Assembly: GCA_937951685.1 (NCBI GenBank) | Contig: CALFBG010000177.1 | Coordinates: forward strand, 1 to 57,686 | Origin: an uncultured Saprospiraceae bacterium | GTDB lineage: Bacteria; Bacteroidota; Bacteroidia; Chitinophagales; Saprospiraceae | Reading direction: 5' to 3' | Length of the DNA stretch: 57,686 nt | In this document: in pieces, positions 54,194 through 57,686 of the stretch | How the letters are laid out: each line of letters starts with the position of its first letter | Numbering within the stretch: the stretch's first letter is position 1 | Program-made: the position numbers and the translations under genes | Notes under the pieces: model-generated | Database searches by the model: none | What the model saw: only the letters and a program-made list of their open reading frames with translations | What the model was told of the DNA's origin: nothing

Positions 54194-55177
54194 ATGACGT
54201 TTTTGAGGGAAACTTTCAAAAAATATAAAGGTTCTTTACGTAGTTATAAACTAGTTTACTACTTAAACAACTTATTACAGCGTAGAAAGTTGCGACACAA
54301 TAAGGAACTTTATAAAAAACACGGCATCCAAAAAAGCATTTTCAGTGCTATTGGTCATCAAGATTTCACGGTTAAAAGTCAGGATTTTCCTTGGCTAAAC
54401 CGCCCCGATGCTTTATCTGCCGTTCAACAACACCCTGACTTTAAGGCTTTTGATGAAAAAACTCAGGCTCAAATCCTCCATTTCATCACACATGGCTATC
54501 TGATCCTCAAAGGTTTTTATAGCGCTACAGAAATGGATCTGCTCGCTACAGAAGTTGACAATTTACTGACAAAAAAGAAGACAGATTTTAATTATACGGG
54601 TAAAAAAATCATGGATGCCTTTCGGTTTTCTCCGCTAATTGATCAACAATACTTTAGAAATCCACGCTTAATCAAATTGCTGAATTTTCTGATGGGCAAA
54701 AAAGTAGTGCCTTTTCAAACGATTAATTTTATTGAAGGGAGTGAACAACGAGCGCATTCAGATTCTATTCACATGACAACAGAACCAGAAGGATATCTCA
54801 TTGCGAGTTGGACGGCTTTAGAAAAAACGCACGCGGGTAACGGTCCTTTGTTTTACTATCCTAAAAGTCACCGCTTACCTTTTGTTAGTTGTCAAGATTA
54901 TCTATCTGGACATAGCACTTGGCAATTAGGTGCGAATAGTTACAAAAATTACGAGGATAAAATCGAGGCTATTTTGGAAACAGAAAATTTTGAAAAGCAG
55001 TATTTCTACGCCGAGAAAGGAGACGTTTTGCTGTGGCACGCCAATTTAATTCACGGCGGTAGTCCAATTACTCAAACTGGCGCTACCCGCAAAAGCATGG
55101 TTTCCCACTATTTTTGTGAAGACGTTATTTGTTACCACGAAATATCGCAGCGACCCGCCATTTTAGATTTGGAATAA
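54194..55177 (+). CDS. Phytanoyl-CoA dioxygenase (PhyH)-family protein
   Basis: This 327-residue protein has a non-haem Fe(II)/2-oxoglutarate oxygenase core. The HxD pair is in QRAHSDSIHM, the distal His in LLWHANLIHGGSP, and the 2-oxoglutarate-binding Arg in TRKSMVSHYF. The basic N terminus (YKGSLRSYKLVYYLNNLLQRRKL) is not typical of a signal peptide. Members hydroxylate lipids, antibiotics and other small molecules; the substrate here cannot be inferred, and neighbours give no clue. It converges on the CarboxypepD_reg gene with an 8-bp hairpin between them. Confidence 0.88.
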   Translation: MTFLRETFKKYKGSLRSYKLVYYLNNLLQRRKLRHNKELYKKHGIQKSIFSAIGHQDFTVKSQDFPWLNRPDALSAVQQHPDFKAFDEKTQAQILHFITHGYLILKGFYSATEMDLLATEVDNLLTKKKTDFNYTGKKIMDAFRFSPLIDQQYFRNPRLIKLLNFLMGKKVVPFQTINFIEGSEQRAHSDSIHMTTEPEGYLIASWTALEKTHAGNGPLFYYPKSHRLPFVSCQDYLSGHSTWQLGANSYKNYEDKIEAILETENFEKQYFYAEKGDVLLWHANLIHGGSPITQTGATRKSMVSHYFCEDVICYHEISQRPAILDLE

Positions 55178-55199
55178 GCGATCAGTTCCTGCTGATCGC
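55178..55199. terminator. Hairpin between convergent genes
   Basis: GCGATCAG (55178-55185) and CTGATCGC (55192-55199) form a perfect 8-bp stem starting directly after the PhyH stop. No long T-tract, so termination is likely but not certain. Confidence 0.6.
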
Positions 55200-55204
55200 C
55201 GTAT

Positions 55205-55852
55205 TTACTTTAATTTATCTTTTTTCTTCTTGTATTCACCCGATTTCCAGGCATCGAAGAATTTTTTCCAGGCTAGCGGATTAAAAATATTCATCGGAGG
55301 AGTTTGCCCAATGTAGTAATTACTCTTGGCTTGTTGCCGTAAATAATAATCTGCATTTTCATTCGCATCATAAGGTGTTTCTGCCATTTGTCGCCGCATT
55401 ACACGTTCTACGATATTAGCATTTGCACGATCCTGCATTTCTTGCGAGACGTCCATCGCCAAAAATTCTAAGCGAAAATGTTCCCGACTGGGCCAAGGAA
55501 AGACAATTAATTCAGGTAAGGTAAAGGTATCTCTACTCATCAATTGCACAACGGAGTAACGATCGTCTTGCAGCGTATCTGGCACGACAACTTCTATCGT
55601 TCGGTAACCTACCGCAGAAAATTCAATAACATCTCCTTTTTCTGCAACGATGGTAAAAAAACCTTTGAAATCGGAAAAAGTACCCCGAGCTTGGTTTTTA
55701 ATAAAAACGTTAGCATAAGGTATGGGTTCCAAGTTTTCGTTTGCACCATCTAAGATCATTCCTGAGAATTGTACCAAATTGGTATCTACTGTTCCTTGAG
55801 CGAAACCTTGCCAGCTCGTTAGCAATAAGCATAATAAAGTTATGTACCTCAC
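55205..55852 (-). CDS. Secreted CarboxypepD_reg-like domain protein
   Basis: This 215-residue protein has a signal peptide ending near WQGFAQG. A carboxypeptidase-regulatory-like beta-sandwich follows (FSGMILDGANENLEPIPYANV, GTFSDFKGFFTIV, GYRTIEVVVPD). The C-terminal ~100 residues are helical and charged (MQDRANANIVERVMRRQM), ending in a lysine-rich tail (KKKKDKLK). Similar small proteins recur in Bacteroidota; role unknown, perhaps envelope assembly. The final Lys tail is unusual for an exported protein. Confidence 0.82.
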   Translation of the reverse strand: MRYITLLCLLLTSWQGFAQGTVDTNLVQFSGMILDGANENLEPIPYANVFIKNQARGTFSDFKGFFTIVAEKGDVIEFSAVGYRTIEVVVPDTLQDDRYSVVQLMSRDTFTLPELIVFPWPSREHFRLEFLAMDVSQEMQDRANANIVERVMRRQMAETPYDANENADYYLRQQAKSNYYIGQTPPMNIFNPLAWKKFFDAWKSGEYKKKKDKLK

Positions 55853-56213
55853 TTCCGTTGATTTTTTGTAATGAATAATAATCCGATCGCGTTCTTAGCG
55901 CATATTTAAAATTCCATAAATTGACTCCGATCGGCAAATTTGAACTTGCACTTAGCTTTTACAGCTGATTTTACCAACATTTCTGCGGAGGGTAATACCA
56001 ATTCGGCTAGCTTTTTAACAAATTTGGACAATTTTGTTTGAAAATCAAACAGGTTCCGTCATGTTTATACTCTCAAAAACGACATTTCTCCTAATTATGG
56101 ATGGGTCTCCTCTTTAATTAACAGGATTTTAACACAAAGGTTGAGCGTTTTGATCATTAAAATATTTTAGTTTGGAAGAACAGAAAGTATAACCACATTC
56201 CTAAAATGAACTT

Positions 56214-56417
56214 AGAAGTTGTTTTAAAATAGATCTTAATACTTACAGGCAAAGCATTGCAATCCAGTACTTCGTACTTCAGCTTTTTCTCGTCACCGCA
56301 GCTACGGCTGCATAAATTCTGAGCAGCATTTACCGCTTGCGGATGGATGCAAAAGAGCTTCGTCCTGACTTACAAGCCTTTACCTTCGGTTGCTAACATC
56401 ATTTTGAAACAACTTCT
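56214..56417. mobile_element. 204-bp MITE/REP-like element with 17-bp inverted ends
   Basis: The outer arms AGAAGTTGTTTTAAAAT (56214-56230) and its complement (56401-56417) match at 16 of 17 positions. The interior is GC-richer than the flanks and holds a GCAGC-TACG-GCTGC hairpin (near 56299-56312) and a GTACTTCGTACTTC repeat. No ORF, so if mobile it would depend on an outside transposase. No target duplication could be defined. Confidence 0.5.
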
Positions 56418-56444
56418 TACTAAACATCAAGGAATTCCAATAAA

Positions 56445-56478
56445 AAACGTCTTTCAAAATCATATTTGAAAGACGTTT
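56445..56478 (-). terminator. Intrinsic terminator of lon
   Basis: A 14-bp perfect stem (AAACGTCTTTCAAA, 56445-56458, with 56465-56478) and a 6-nt loop are followed by a T-tract on the minus strand, 40 bp after the lon stop. Confidence 0.92.
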
Positions 56479-56518
56479 GGCGGATTAACTTATCTTCTGG
56501 TTGAGCTTTCAGCAGCTC

Positions 56519-57686
56519 TTAAACACCAACCGCAATCTCTAAGACTTCCTTCATTTGATCTACAAAGTGAAATTTCAATCCTTCGATGTATGATTCGTTA
56601 ATTTCTTTGACGTGTTTCTCATTCACCTTACAGAGAATAATTTCTTTCATTCCTGCTCTTTTGGCCGCCAGAATTTTTTCTTTGATTCCGCCGACGGGCA
56701 AAACTTTTCCTCTCAAGGTAATTTCTCCTGTCATCGCCAAAAAGGGTTTGACAGAGCGCTTGGTGAAAACGGAAGTTAAAGCCGTCAACATCGTAATCCC
56801 CGCGGAAGGACCATCTTTAGGGATCGCACCTTCAGGCACGTGAATATGAATATCTTGCTTTTCGAAAACGGCTAAATCAATTCCTAGTGATTCTGCGTTA
56901 GCTTTCAAAAAACTAAGCGCAGTACTCGCCGACTCTTTCATTACATCTCCCAAATTTCCCGTAAGGGTCAACTTACCTTTACCTTTGCTCAGGATCGCTT
57001 CGATAAAAAGAATATCACCACCAACTCTCGTCCACGCCAAACCAACAGCCACACCTGGAACGTGTACCTCTTGATAAAGCTCCTTAGAAAACATCGTTGG
57101 TCCTAGAATGACGGGCAAGTCTTCTTTTTTCAGCGTAGGTGTATATTTGACTTCCATCGCTACTTTTTTAGCAATGTTCCGCATGACGCCCGCCAAGCGG
57201 CGATCCAAAGAACGTACGCCGGATTCTCTTGTATACAATTGAATCAAATCCTCCAAAACTTCATCTTTGAATTTGACATCTTTCGCCTCTAGACCGTGTG
57301 CCGCTCGCTGCTTTGGCAGTAAGTGCCGTTTTGCAATTTCTACTTTTTCTTCGATCGAATAACCACTTACTTCAATGATTTCCATTCGATCCAACAATGC
57401 AGGTTGAATTGTATTCAATGAATTTGATGTAGCAATAAACATGACTTTTGACAAATCATATTCCATATCCAAGTAGTTATCATGGAATGTACTGTTTTGT
57501 TCTGGATCTAATACTTCAAGTAAAGCAGAAGACGGGTCTCCTCTAAAATCTTTGCCTAGTTTATCAATTTCATCCAAAATAAAAACAGGATTTGAGGACT
57601 TCACTTTTTTCAAGGACTGAAGAATTCGTCCTGGCATTGCCCCAATATATGTTTTCCTGTGTCCTCTAATTTCTGATTCATCTCGT
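56519..57686 (-). CDS. lon: Lon protease, C-terminal part (5' end outside the window)
   Basis: The frame is open to the right edge, and the residues beyond the internal Met at 57637 ([17 protein letters not shown]) are the conserved AAA+ segment of Lon, so the true start is outside. Seen here are Walker B ([11 protein letters not shown]), the sensor region (MFIATSNSL), the arginine-finger helix domain ([20 protein letters not shown]) and the proteolytic domain with its catalytic dyad: Ser in [11 protein letters not shown] and Lys in [17 protein letters not shown]-dependent degradation of misfolded proteins in the cytoplasm. A strong terminator follows. Confidence 0.96.
   Translation of the reverse strand, partial: RDESEIRGHRKTYIGAMPGRILQSLKKVKSSNPVFILDEIDKLGKDFRGDPSSALLEVLDPEQNSTFHDNYLDMEYDLSKVMFIATSNSLNTIQPALLDRMEIIEVSGYSIEEKVEIAKRHLLPKQRAAHGLEAKDVKFKDEVLEDLIQLYTRESGVRSLDRRLAGVMRNIAKKVAMEVKYTPTLKKEDLPVILGPTMFSKELYQEVHVPGVAVGLAWTRVGGDILFIEAILSKGKGKLTLTGNLGDVMKESASTALSFLKANAESLGIDLAVFEKQDIHIHVPEGAIPKDGPSAGITMLTALTSVFTKRSVKPFLAMTGEITLRGKVLPVGGIKEKILAAKRAGMKEIILCKVNEKHVKEINESYIEGLKFHFVDQMKEVLEIAVGV

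Larger units (their letters stand above)
55853..56518. other. 666-bp intergenic region with a miniature element
   Basis: Largest gap of the window. It contains the 204-bp element with GAAGTTGTTT ends (56214-56417) and the lon terminator. The part 55853-56210 is AT-rich, without supported ORFs. Confidence 0.55.

Overview
The window reads as an AT-rich chromosome segment of a member of Bacteroidota, most likely a Saprospiria/Cytophagia-type marine bacterium. The signs are two secreted proteins with C-terminal type IX secretion (T9SS) sorting tails, a SusC/SusD pair, Bacteroidota-type families (DUF2157, DUF2279, DUF2064, the short Crp/Fnr regulator), several TAnnTTTG-like -7 promoter boxes and few Shine-Dalgarno sites. 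No rRNA, tRNA, CRISPR array, prophage or transposase was found. The genus cannot be fixed from sequence alone.

Layout. 1-9.3 kb: a truncated membrane-protein end, a T9SS beta-propeller-like protein with three exact 88-residue repeats, a PsbP/DcrB-like protein, an FHA-DUF805 fusion, an esterase, a DUF3267 zincin, an S41 peptidase, GNAT and VOC proteins and a CxxCH lipoprotein. 9.6-13.9 kb: a Gly/Met-rich DUF937-like protein, a divergent btpA-like/psuG pair, a short ssb divergent from a Zn-ribbon protein, and a Crp/Fnr regulator. 14.1-22.8 kb: a co-directional acyl-CoA cluster (two acyl-CoA dehydrogenases, three SDRs, an enoyl-CoA hydratase/isomerase, a medium-chain reductase, a MaoC hydratase) ending in an SGNH hydrolase and followed by a lipoprotein esterase. 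24.3-26.4 kb: a TPR sensor histidine kinase. 26.4-34.9 kb (minus strand): susC-susD-sodium symporter-phosphoesterase-like operon, with pepD downstream under its own promoter. 35.2-37.5 kb: DUF2064 glycosyltransferase-like, leucine-rich repeat and DUF1697 proteins. 37.7-38.9 kb: a small operon of two membrane proteins and an excisionase-type HTH protein. 39-46.5 kb: S41 peptidase, MurI, prohibitin, DUF2157, DUF2279 and PepSY proteins. 46.8-57.7 kb: a lysyl-endopeptidase-like T9SS protease, an M14 carboxypeptidase, MetF, a PhyH dioxygenase, a CarboxypepD_reg protein and the C-terminal part of Lon.

Working together. Two blocks look like functional units. The acyl-CoA cluster holds every reaction class needed to oxidise and rearrange an acyl chain except an obvious thiolase or CoA ligase. 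The susCD-symporter-phosphoesterase-like operon would take a nutrient across the outer and then the inner membrane. Several secreted or periplasmic peptidases (API-like, M14, two S41), plus PepD, suggest a protein- and peptide-degrading lifestyle.

The least explained material is non-coding: dispersed intergenic inverted repeats sharing a GAAGTTGTTT core and a TAAGTACTAAGACAAA-type end, seen as a near-perfect 24-bp hairpin (5242-5313), a 166-bp element (3438-3603) and a 204-bp element (56214-56417). These look like a REP/MITE-like family. No clear-cut new defence or mobile system was seen.
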